Origin: Odontesthes bonariensis
Taxonomy: Eukaryota; Chordata; Actinopteri; Atheriniformes; Atherinopsidae
Direction of reading: 5' to 3'
DNA length: 64,000 nucleotides
Assembly: GCF_027942865.1 (NCBI RefSeq)
Contig: NC_134515.1
Location: forward strand, 29,502,449-29,566,448
Part shown: piece after piece, positions 1 through 10,600 of the stretch
Position numbering within the stretch: position 1 is the stretch's first letter
How the letters are laid out: each line of letters opens with the position of its first letter
Translations under genes and position numbers: made by a program
The notes under the pieces: generated by a model
Seen by the model: only the letters and a program-made list of their open reading frames with translations
What the model was told of the DNA's origin: nothing
Databases searched by the model: none

Positions 1-1397
1 TTGGCATCAGATTCAGACAGCCAAGATTGAGAAAAAAGACTTGCATGTTATATTTCTGAATCTAGCAAATGCATTTGGTTCAGTGCCACATAGCCTTATT
101 TGCAAAGCATTTGATTATTTTAGAGTGCCTAGTTGTTAACTTAGTACGAGCATATTTTCAGGATATTAGACTGTGCCTAAGTACAGCAGGTTTCACAACA
201 GGTTTCACAACAGGTTGGCAGAGGCTAGAAATAGGCATTATGGCAGGTGGTCCGTTATCATTTATAATGGCTATGGAGATAATTATTAGAGCTTCCAAGT
301 GGGTTGTCGGTGGAGGGAGACATCAGGATGGCATGCACCTTACATCAATTAGGGCCTACATGGATGATATGACGTTGGTGACTACAACAGTGCCATGTAT
401 GTAGAGAATACTTGCGAGACTTGCGAGGGCTGGTATGAAAATCAAACCTACTAAGTCTGGAAGTTTCTCAATAAGTAGAGGGAAATTAAGTGATAGAAAG
501 TTTGTAAAGGAGACATGAATGATGGAGAGCAGGCAGTGCAGTTTTGGAAAGATGTTGCTGAGGGACTGGATAGAATAGATAAATCAGGGCTTCCAGGAAA
601 GTTGAAGCTGTGGTGTCTGCAGTTTGGATTGTTTCCTCGGTCGATGTTGCCACTGTCTGTGTATGAGATTCCATTATCTGTTGCAGAATAAATGGAAAGA
701 TTATTTAGCTTTTACATTTGGAAGTGGCTAGGTGTTCCTAGATGCTTAAGTACTGTGGCACTGTATGGGAAAGGTATATTCCAGTAAATGGAGACCCGTT
801 ATGTTCGTTCTGTTCAGGTACTGCAACTCTAACGCATATTTTGTCAGGTTGTAAGGTTAGTCTGTCACAAGGCCGGTATACATGTCGACATGACCAAGTA
901 TTAAGAAGCTAAAGATAAACAAAGATAAACGAAGGCAGGTACATTTAGGAGGGTCTTAGGTGAAGAGAGTGGCAATTCACTTTGTTCAAGAGGGGGAGAA
1001 AGTTAATAAGACGATAAGGAGGCACGGCAGCTTAGAGGATGCTTGTGATTGGGAGATGCAGGTATATTTAGGAGATAAGCTTGTTGTTTCCCAGGAAATA
1101 GCCTTTACAAATCTAAGGCCTGATATAGTCTTGTGGTCTAGGAGTAGAATGAGAGTCTATTTCATACAGCTGACTGTTCCTTGGGAGGAATTAGTAGCAG
1201 AGGCATATGAAAGGAAAAAGCTTAGATATGTGGAGTTGGGGGCAGAAGCAGAGCAGCGAGGATGGAAAGTTAGGATATGTCCAGTGGAAGTAGGATGTAC
1301 TACTATGATTTGTTGCAAAGTCTGTTGTCTCATTGTTGAGGGAGTTGGTTGTAAGTGGACAGAGTGTGATGAAAATAGTGTAGGAAGTGTCAGATGA
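1..1397 (+). mobile_element. Decayed non-LTR retrotransposon (LINE) with restriction-like endonuclease
   Basis: Several reading-frame pieces line up, in order, with the C-terminal half of a fish LINE polyprotein. At about 236-404 there is a reverse-transcriptase palm piece with the YMDD catalytic box (AYMDDMTLVT). At about 520-690 there is a stretch containing EGLDRIDKSGLPGK and FPRSMLPLSVYEIP, typical of the region after the palm. At about 799-870 there is a CCHC knuckle (CSFC...H...C, then QGRYTCRHDQVLR). At 960-1397 follows the endonuclease piece. The frames are broken by stops and shifts, and the segment between about 770 and 785 looks deleted, because the post-palm region jumps straight to the zinc knuckle. 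The left end is cut by the window. The endonuclease type places it among the early-branching clades (R2/NeSL/Utopia-like); the exact clade cannot be settled here. It lies upstream of the visible pou6f1 exons, presumably inside a pou6f1 intron. Confidence 0.8.
960..1397 (+). pseudogene. LINE restriction-like endonuclease fragment
   Basis: This is the longest surviving open stretch of the upstream LINE, about 145 codons. It contains RPDIVLWS, then about 13 residues later QLTVPWEE, then ERKKLRY and GWKVRICPVEVG. These are the PD-(D/E)xK-like core and flanking motifs of the endonuclease that sits after the reverse transcriptase in R2-like LINEs. The acidic residue normally seen just before LTVPWE is Q here (IQLTVPWE), so a metal-binding residue may be lost. 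There is no convincing start codon. It is the tail of a larger polyprotein, not an independent gene, and it is probably dead. Confidence 0.75.
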
Positions 1398-2100
1398 AGC
1401 AGTAAAATCCAGTCAGTGGATTTGGATTAGAAGAAGCAATGGTAGCTGGGGGCCCAGCAGGGGGAGCACCTAGGGTAAACAGACTCTTGGAAGAAAGAAA
1501 GGAAGAAATCCAGGATATATTTAAGTGGAGGGTGTGGCCCATGTGAGCCTTTTGAAACCAGGTGCCCATTTTAGGTGAGTTGGCCTTTATGGCCTTGTTT
1601 TTGCTGACATTTTTAGTGATTGTAGGACTGTTTAGGTGAGTTTGTCTGATGAATCTGCCGGTGTGTCTTGTCATGCCTCAACCTCTGTCACCCTTTATAC
1701 TTTCATTACCCCCTACCTGAACCAGGGTTTGTATCCCCACCTCGCTATGACTGGTGTGCAGTTGGTGAGAGGCTGGGGTAGCTTGTGGTTGTGGAAAAAA
1801 AGATGGTTGTTGTGGTGTGAGGAGCAGTGATGGGTGGCATTAGGGGAGTGACTCTGGGATGCCAGTGATCATTGTCTAGCCTCCTGGAGGTGTCATGGGC
1901 CCAAATAGACTAAACACTGATGAAAGGAGGTTTCCATCTAATGACCCCAATGACATAGTGGTCAGCACTGCTCACTGGTCTATATAGGGATTATAGGGAA
2001 TTATTCACTGAGTCTGGTCATTTTTTTCTTTAGCACAAGTTTCTTGTGTTTACCTTGAATCCATCTAAGAATGTTCTTGACACTGTTTTTACTTTCCCAG
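1398..2100. other. Intronic DNA upstream of the first visible pou6f1 exon
   Basis: About 700 bases with no recognised coding exon. The 3' end is a good splice acceptor: a T-rich tract followed by CCCAG at 2096-2100. The earlier coding exons and promoter of pou6f1 must lie to the left of this window. Confidence 0.5.
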
Positions 2101-3997
2101 GTTTCAGTTACAACTGTCACTCAGTCACCAGTTGTCATTGCACCTCAGCCATCTGTACTGAAAAGCACGAGCGCTCTCTCCTCCACAGCATCCATCACAT
2201 GTGGAGACATAGCAAAAGTGGGCCAGCTTGTCAGCAGTACGTTCTCCTGCTTCTCCTCCCTAAGCATAGATATATTTAAAGTTGGTTGATATTTTTAACT
2301 AGATTCCTCACTATTGCAGAACCCCAGCAGACAGCGAGTAGCGAGGAAGGCATTAATCTGGAGGAAATTCGAGAGTTTGCCAAGAATTTCAAAATCCGAC
2401 GGCTGTCCTTGGGACTTACTCAGACACAAGTAGGGCAGGCCCTTACTGCGACTGAGGGCCCGGCCTACAGCCAGTCTGCCATTTGCAGGTAATTCACTCC
2501 CCTGTTCCTGTTGCCTTCCACATGGAAGATTTATTTTTTGTAATGGACAATGAACATACTTTTTCACCTCATAAAACATCAGTTATCCATCATTAACCAT
2601 GTGTGCACAGTGCATCTGGCAGAGCTTTTTCACAGAGGACATTTAGACTCATCATAGAAAAAAGCACAGGTGGAACATTACTGATGGTCATGCTCCACTG
2701 AGAAGCAAAGGAATCTTCTCCTGTGAAACGGCCTCTATAATACCAAACAAGGGCTTTTCTTTTTTGTGCATACATTTACACTGTTTACAGTATGTCCCGA
2801 GGAACTGCAGGTCTTTCAGTCATGCTCAAAGACATACAGTGGCTTTAATGTCAATTGTTGTTGTTAACCCTATAGATTCTAATCTTGTAAAATGTAAATA
2901 AAAATCTGAATGCAATGATTTACAAATATCACAAACTATTCTTTCATGCGCAGTAGGACATTGAAAACATGTCAAATGTTGAAACTGAGACATCTTACCA
3001 TAACTGTGTCTGTAAACACAGTTCGCTGTGCCATCCACATGTGCCGGTTAAAGCTTTATCGTGCAAAAAAGCACTCATATGTAGACTCCAGAAATCATGG
3101 ACTCCAGGTCCTCCTGACTAAAGTAGAGAGAGACCACCCGGCTTGTTATCGGCACTCCGTTTAAAAGCCTGCGTCTCTGATGGTATGTGGGTACATTTGT
3201 GCCTATGGAGCTGGCAGCTTGCACATCTGAAGAGGCACCATGAATGCTGAAAGGTATATACAGGTTTTAGAGCAACATTCCTCTCTTCCAGCAACTGGTC
3301 TCCTCAGTTTCCAGATGTTTCCAGACCATTGTTAAAAGAGGAGATGCTACACAGTAAAAAAATCTGTCACAACCTTTTTCAGATGTGTTGGTGCCATCCA
3401 ATTAAAGATGAGCTAATATCTTTCATGAAACAGTAAAACGTTTCACATTTAACACTTGACATGTTTTCTATGGTCTGTTGTACATCAAATATTGGTTTAT
3501 GAGATTTGCAAATCATTGCATTTTTTTTAAATTGGCATTTTACACACTTTCCCAACTTTTTGGGAATTGGCATTGTATTTCTTAGTTGTTTGATAGTGCT
3601 ACAGTACATGCAGTGTTTCTTGATGGAAAAAGTTAACCTTCTTTTATACCACAGGTTTGAAAAGCTGGACATCACCCCTAAGAGTGCTCAGAAGCTGAAG
3701 CCAGTGTTGGAGAAGTGGCTGGCTGAAGCCGAGCACTGGAACCAGAAAGGCCAGCAGAATCTGATGGAGTTTGTCGGTGGCGAACCTTCCAAAAAACGGA
3801 AGCGCCGCACTAGTTTCACACCGCAGGCAATCGAAGTCCTTAACTCTTACTTTGAGAAGAACGCTTTGCCCACAGGCCAGGAGATTACAGAGATTGCAAG
3901 GGAACTAAACTACGACAGAGAGGTTGTGCGAGTATGGTTCTGCAACCGGCGGCAGACACTGAAGAACACAAGCAAGATCAATGTCTTCCAGGTTTAG
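2101..3997 (+). CDS. pou6f1: POU domain, class 6, transcription factor 1 (3' three coding exons, partial)
   Basis: Sequence-specific nuclear transcription factor of the POU6 (Brn-5) class. Coding exons: 2101-2236, 2320-2488 and 3655-3997, all with GT-AG borders and compatible phases, giving 215 visible residues. The first exon encodes a Thr/Ser/Val-rich linker ending GQLVS. The next two encode the POU-specific domain (about visible residues 57-132, starting INLEEIREFAKNFKIRRLSL and including the class-6 insert TATEGPAYSQSAICR). A basic linker (PSKKRKRR) and the POU homeodomain follow (about 152-211), with helix 3 reading VVRVWFCNRRQ. The protein ends KINVFQV, slightly shorter than the human C-terminus as I remember it. 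An intron of 1,166 bases, carrying a transposon, splits the POU-specific domain after AICR. The N-terminal exons are outside the window. The orientation matches tfcp2 and csrnp2 downstream. Identification is firm from the domain sequence. Confidence 0.96.
2870..3565 (+). mobile_element. Internally deleted Tc1/mariner-like DNA transposon in the pou6f1 intron
   Basis: The ends form a long imperfect inverted repeat. The left segment, from about 2888, carries GTAAAATGTAAATAAAAATC and GCAATGATTTACAAATATCA; the right segment to about 3560 carries the reverse complement of very similar sequence (TGAGATTTGCAAATCATTGC). Between them a short stretch from 3240 reads MNAERYIQVLEQH, a typical Tc1-type (DDE_3) transposase fragment, followed by a remnant of the C-terminal end. 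Most of the transposase gene is missing, so the copy is non-autonomous. It lies between the exons encoding the two halves of the POU-specific domain and does not touch either splice site. Confidence 0.7.
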
Positions 3998-5950
3998 TGG
4001 TGACCTCATTCTGGGAGAGTTCTCCGCTCATCTTTTGTCCTTTTGGGAATTCAAGCGTGGAATGCAGCAGCACAGACTCAGACTGTGTTCTGAATCCATC
4101 CTCATTAAGGTTGAAAGAAAATTAACTTTTTGAGAAAGTGAAGGTAATTACACGTGATACGAAAGAGTACAAAAAAAACGAGTTATACTTGTGTTTGAAG
4201 GTTGTATATGTGAACACTCTTTCTGTGTGGTGCATATTAAGTTAAACTGCATGGTCCATTTTTTTTTCATATAGTAATGATAACATGTCATATTTAAGAC
4301 ATTTGATGAAGTTTTATACAAGTGGTTTTATAAGCTAACCCCTCTGACTTATTTTAAGTGGTTGCACATTGAGTCACATTGATTTTAGTCATATGAATGT
4401 CAGTCTGTGTCAATGGCTGACATTATGCTGGTATTTGAAAAATATGATTTGGGCCTAATGAGTATTGTGACGTTTCTAACTGCTCATTTATCTCATATCT
4501 ACATTGTAATTGTCCTGAATGAGCAGCTCGGTAAACATATGACTGTAAATTTTTAGTAGGCAATAAGTTTCATCTGAACTACTTGGCTTAGGAACTCACT
4601 TAGTTACTTTACCCACTGCAGATCCCTGACTCTGCCTCTACCGTTTTGGGACAATCACCATTTTGGTATTTCTTAATGGATAATCACTAAGATGAGCTTA
4701 AAATCGGCATTGGATTCGTACTTTTTTTCCCCCCAGCTGTATGAATTTGGTTGTCATATCGTGAGAGTCGTATCTGATGCTCTGTGGAGAAACAGGTTCT
4801 TGTTAAAAAATAAAACTGTACCTCAGGCTATTGTCAATGGTGCCACACTTGTAAAGTCATTTTAGATTTCCGTGGAGTTTGGGTTATTTGTGAGTGACGT
4901 GCAAATGTACATAACACCTGCGTGGGTAAAACATAGTATGTGTGAAATCACCAGTCTGTCTCGTGTTTACACTTTTCGTTCGATGTGCTTTTTATACTCT
5001 GAGAGTATTTTTTTTTTTTTTTTTTTTTGTTCACTGCTTTGACATTTCATTTGCTAGCCTGACAATGTTTCCGCTGCATTTTTCCATATTGAGATCTTTT
5101 TTAGAATAAGAGCTTAATTGGTCTGTCATGAGGTCAAACTAATATAGTCTCATACTGTTTAGAACATGAGTGTCAGATTCTTGAGATTTTCTCATTAAGC
5201 TTAAAATCAGCCCAAAATGATAACTGTTTGACAAAAGGAGAGAGTTTAGTGGATTACCGTCTTGTCATTTTCAGTGTGAAGGAGTTTGCAGACAGTTTGC
5301 ATATGCAATATGATGTTATTTTCTGTTGGAAAAAATACTTGGTCAAATTTCTTAATCTTTGCCAATATTTCAAGATTTGTTTGCACTTTAGTGACAGCAG
5401 GGAAAGTGAAAGGGTTACGGATGACTTAGGTGCAACCCAGGTTTCAATTCTATTCAGTGACAGAGATTTAACTGTTTGTTTGTAGAAAAAAAGCAGATGG
5501 GAGAAGCTTTGCTAAATGTAGCAGTACTGGCAAAATTGCAATTTCATTGAGATTAGCTACCTTTTTATGCAGAAGAAATGTAATTTACTACAGAATATAA
5601 AAAGCTAATATGCATTCATTAGTTTGTGTAATCATATGTTAAATGATACATTTTATGCTACACTTCATATTTGCCTTTTGAATGACTGTGGGGCTCCAGT
5701 ATACCTGCCATTAAAAAATGGTGCAAAGGTCTTGATTGAACATGTGTTTACTTTCATGATCCCCAATTGAAGACAACATATAATATTGTTTCAGAAACTA
5801 AGTTTGTTAATAAAAGTTATGACTAATTTCACTCTGCCAAACACATAAAAGTTTATAACTAAAGTCTTAGTTAAACAAAATAAAAATAAAGTTTGGATGC
5901 TTTTTGTCATTTTCTGTCAGATAAATAAACCCTGTCTTTATTAATCATTC
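3998..5950 (+). other. pou6f1: pou6f1 3' UTR (inferred)
   Basis: AT-rich single-copy-looking sequence after the pou6f1 stop, with no long open frame and no recognised repeat apart from a poly(T) tract at about 5010-5028. Canonical AATAAA hexamers occur within it (for example near 4806) and at the probable end (5885 and 5924). The extent is inferred from the poly(A) signals only. Confidence 0.5.
5885..5929 (+). terminator. Candidate pou6f1 polyadenylation signals
   Basis: Two AATAAA hexamers at 5885-5890 and 5924-5929 are followed by a GT-rich stretch at about 5954-5966 (TTGTTGTGTGTTG). This is the usual arrangement of signal and downstream element. An earlier weaker site near 4806 is possible. 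Confidence 0.45.
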
Positions 5951-7559
5951 CTTATTGTTGTGTGTTGATATTTTTTGTTTTCAGTTTATGCAAAGATTGT
6001 AGCTGAAACCAAGATAGGTTTTTACATTTTTTTTATTTTTATTATTCTAACCCTTACCCTCATTTTTGGCTAGAAGCTACAGACAAGTATACTTTTTTTT
6101 AATGCACCTGCCATCTTTGGGCTGTTTTGCTACCAAAAACTGCTATTTCACACTTAGAGCAATAGAAAATGTAAAACAAAAAAAAAATATTCACAGAAAT
6201 GTTTATTTAACTGCTCTATGTTGGTATAAGTGTGCAAATGACTGCACACTTAAATAGATAATACCGCATTTGTATATGTAGACATAAAAGCTATATATAT
6301 ATGTATATATATTTTTTGATTTTGACAAAAAGTCTACAATATCATTAGTTGACTGAGTAAGTTTCATGGTGATATTCATGTTTTATTTTACACATTTACC
6401 CATGATAGTCATTTCCAAAAGAATTGCACAAAGTCTTTAAAGGCCAATAAGATGATTCTCATGTGTATTTTCCACCTTCCAACCTGAAGGCTCTTACAAA
6501 GGAGTTATTTTCTGTTATTCATGATCCGACTTCTACAATGTTATATCTTCTGAAACGTGTTTAAAATGTATTATTTCTGGGTGTTGAAGCCGATTTAAGA
6601 TGAATCACAAAATATCTTACATGAACCAAATAATTTATGGAGTTTTCTAACTTTCCATTTGTCAAACAAAAAGTTTGAACCGTGCGTAATCAAATTTCTG
6701 TTTAAGAAATCCTTGTAAATTTCAAGATTTAATTCATCGTTGTATTATTATCATTATTATTGCTGATAATAATGATAATATTTTTTCTTATAGTGCCTGG
6801 CCCATAGCAGTAATTCAGCAATGGGTGGCGATACTGAGCACTAACGATCTTTTGCACTATCTGTGCAATCGCGAAGAAGAGATCAAACAGGAAATTACGG
6901 CGGCTCCTTTTCCTGACGAGGCTAGATAAACAAACAAAAGCAATACGCTATTTTTCAAATAATTAGAAGTATGGCATAATTTTACGCAATTTTACATATA
7001 AGTATGGTTAAGATCCGAAAACTGGAGAGGTGAACACCAAAGACCAAATTTAAAGAAAAGGTTAGCATTCTGCTAGTTACGTGAAGCGGCAGGCAGGCTA
7101 CGTAGCTAAACTGTTAGCTCGACATGTTTATTTTAGTGCCTGGGCGAAGACACGATGGCATGAAACTGTTGCGGTGTTAGCGAATACCCACAGTTAACAT
7201 CTTAAGGTAAGATTTATATCAATCACTAAAGTAAGCTATTGCTCCAGAAACGTAAAAACTGTTAAAAATGAAAAAATGTTTAGATATTTTTAACCTCAAA
7301 ATTGTTGTATTTCACCAGCCCATCAATGGACGGTGCCAAAAACGTGACTACCGTTATAGTTAAGAACCCCAATCGATCAGATTGGTAACTTGTTTCTGAC
7401 AACTTCCCTGCCTTGTTATTTGACTATAATAACTCGTTTCTGTCAGTGTGTTCGTCTATACCACCAAATGAGGCTTTAAGTTGACGGTTTTTGCGTTGTA
7501 GCCACACTCTGTGATAACCCTCTAATTTTCTTTTTCACTTTGTTCTCTGCATTTTCAAG
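5951..7559. other. pou6f1-tfcp2 intergenic region and tfcp2 5' end
   Basis: No coding exon is visible. It contains simple AT stretches (TATATATATGTATATATATT near 6292-6312). A strong splice donor, CTTAAG|GTAAGA, lies at 7206/7207, and a polypyrimidine tract with acceptor (TTTTCAAG) ends at 7559. I infer that a non-coding tfcp2 exon 1 ends at 7206 and that its promoter lies roughly between 6800 and 7150. No TATA box stands out. Confidence 0.4.
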
Positions 7560-7633
7560 GTTGTAACAAACAGGTAAAACTCACCTTGAGTTTTAACCGG
7601 AACTGCCCTTCATAAAGTCTACACATCGTCACC
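7560..7633 (+). other. tfcp2: tfcp2 5' UTR part of the first coding exon (inferred)
   Basis: Sequence between a good acceptor (polypyrimidine tract, TTTTCAAG ending at 7559) and the ATG at 7634. No upstream ATG is present in this short leader. Inferred from the splice signal only. Confidence 0.45.
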
Positions 7634-10600
7634 ATGGCGTGGGCTCTGAAATTGCCCCTCACGGATGAGGTGATTGAGTCCGGACTGGTCCAGGACTTTG
7701 ATGCCAGTCTCTCCGGCATAGGACAGGAGCTTGGTGCTGGGGCGTACAGTATGAGGTATGGTATGAGTTTTTGGCGGGTTAGGCCCTCTGTCTTCAGTGT
7801 ACTGTTGGATTGAATGCTACTAGTACAGTACAGCGTTTCAAATTGACTAATATTTATTTGTGTTGTGTGAAGGAGGTCACTGTTGATTTAAACTTTGATA
7901 TTACTGTTACTTCAAAGTGATGCCCGTTTCAGTTGTCACTTTCACTTAAATGAAGTTGGTTCACTTGCTTGATGCCTGATGACTTTGCTTGTAGTTGTTG
8001 TTTTTTTATCTGCTAGTACTTTCAGACATTTGTTTTCTGAAATTCATCTCAAGGTTTGTTTGTTTTTGTCAGTCAGTTACTTGTTGGGCATTTGAATAGT
8101 ATTAGCCAAATTTGAAAGATGTTTTTGTTTGTTTGGTGTTTCGCATTTTTCAATAGCTAGGCTTTGTTTCAGCAGTACAATCTCTTCACATTTTGAATTT
8201 GCATGAGGGTATGTGTTGTCCCTCCCTGTGAGATGGCAGAGGTGCATATGAATCAGCACTTGCAGATACAGATAAAAAAAAAAAGAAGATGGAGATTGGT
8301 CCTATAACAAGAGGCTTTTTGGTTTATTCCCACACCGTGCATCTAATCCCTTAATCCATTTATGTAAATATTGTGAACAGTTTCACATTTTGTCATTTGG
8401 TCATGCTTATTTGAGCGTTTAAAGGACGCTCCGTTTCACTTTTTTATGATGGAAAATGCTTTGAAGTGCATCTCAGCTTTGGGTGACTAAAGCACTTTGC
8501 TGTGTTGGAGGAGGATCCGCCTCCTTTTGTGTTCCCCTTTGACAAATTGGAGGCTCTGAGAAGTGCCTGGTTGTTGCAGAAATGTCTGTGTTGAGAGGAG
8601 CAACAACACATTGACTGGATACCTCGGTATTTAGTAGTGCTGCTCCCATTATACTTAATGAGCCGCACAGCTTGAGAACATCAGAACCCGCTATTCAGCC
8701 TAAAGTTTTATCTGGCGATGGTTAACACTGTTGGACTATTTGATTTTGCATCCGTTTTTATCACAACGTTTAAAGTATGGAATCGAAACAGTTGCATATT
8801 AGGATTATCTGTATGTTTGTTTTATTCTAACCCTTGGCAAAAATTATGAAAGCATCACACTTGGAGGATGTACATTAAGGTTTTTTTTAAGAATTTTGTT
8901 TAAATGAAAAAACAAAAGATTAAAAAAACAGACATGACATAGAGCAGCCTTAATTTCTATTTGAAATAATCCTCCCTATTTGCTTTTTGCTTCTTTTGTT
9001 GTGCATTTTCAATTTTTAAGGCATTTTTCTTTGAGTTTTTGGTCACATTCTCCTTGTGGACCTGTATGTTTCCCTTTTACAACCTTCCCATTTTTTGCTC
9101 AAAATCTTTAGACCTGGCTGACTAGGAACAAGAAAGATCTTAAGGCTTTCCTATTGGGGTCATGTTTGCTCCCAATCAGCCGGGTTCTGCAGCTTATTAA
9201 ACTCTTCAAGCGTGCTTTTTTAAACTGCAGATTCATTTGCGTATTCAGACTTGTTTAAGAACATAGTGAGTCCATGTTTTGTATTTTTCTCCCCTCTAGT
9301 TGATCTGAAAAACAAAAAAGTAAAAAATTACAATTTTGTTTAAAAGTTTTTGAGGTTTGTTTTACCAAGCCGGAATGTTCAGCGATTGAATACAACTCTT
9401 CTGTATCATATCTGTATCATCTGTGTTTGGTTTATTTTTATCTTTTTTACAAAATAAAGAAGCAAAAGAAACATCCCCCAAGTGTGGTTTTTCCCTGATT
9501 TTTGCCAGGGGTTGTAGAGGGAAAGAGTGAATATGTCTCAGAGAGTGACGAACAATTGTTGGCAACTTACTGACAATGTTTTTCTTATGGCTCTGTTCTC
9601 CAGCGATGTACTTGCCCTCCCCATCTTCAAACAGGAGGAATCCAACCTGCCTCCCGACAACGAAAACAAGATCCTTCCTTTTCAGTATGTTCTGTGTGCA
9701 GCTACCTCGCCAGCCATTAAACTGCATGACGAAACACTCACCTACCTCAACCAAGGTCAGTGTCAGGACTGACGGCACCGTGCACTTTTCAACTTTGTGT
9801 AAAGGAACTGAAATCAGAAAATCCAAAGATGTTCATCGCAGGTCATCATCAGTGGTGGAAAAAGTGGCGATGTGAGGCCAGTCAAAACATGTTCAACTGA
9901 ACTGAGCTGTAAATGCATTTAGTGAGGTCGACACCTTCAGATGAAGTTTTCCTGGTTTCAAGCAAAGGGTACAGCTTATGTAAACAGCTCCCCCCCCCCC
10001 CCCCGGGTCAGTACGAGGTCTGGGTGCAGATAAGTTGTGGGAGTGAAAACAATAACTTCCTGTGCTCTTTTGAAGGCCTGTCGATATCAAGGGAGCAGAC
10101 CAACAAATGGTCTTGTAAATAACAATGTGCTAGTAATGAAATCTCTGGCTGCAGACCACCCAGCACGAGCATACAGCGGGCTGTGGCGAGTAAGAGATTT
10201 AGAATAAATGCTGAACCTCGGGGCTCCATTGTAGGGGCGGTCCATGCATATATGCTTTCTGTGGTCATACAAGTTATGTTGACTGGTACTGAAAGCTTAT
10301 AGCTGCTGACTAACATAATTATGGGGTTTAGGCGCTGAAGAGTTGGAGAAAGAAAATTACATTTGAAACCGTTTAATCGAGACAATTGATGAATGGAACG
10401 GGAAAAGAACCAACCCCTGGGGCTTTATCTTGGAGGCCAGAAGTGATAACTTCTGCCCGCTTACGCTGAGATGTACTTCTGTTTCTTCTGAGCTCTGCTC
10501 TGATTAGTCTTTTCTGCAGTCTCGCTTGTTCAGCAGTATCAAAAGCTTTCAGTATGTCCATAAAAAGAACTGCACAGTACTGCATGTTGTTTTGGAGAAT

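Noticed and set aside
236..404. YMDD box taken as a possible viral polymerase
   Set aside because: The following zinc knuckle and restriction-like endonuclease are in LINE order. No viral structural or protease sequence is present.
9362..9826. 154-codon minus-strand open frame
   Set aside because: Antisense to tfcp2 coding exon 2 (9604-9755). No motif; the plus strand is clearly the coding one.
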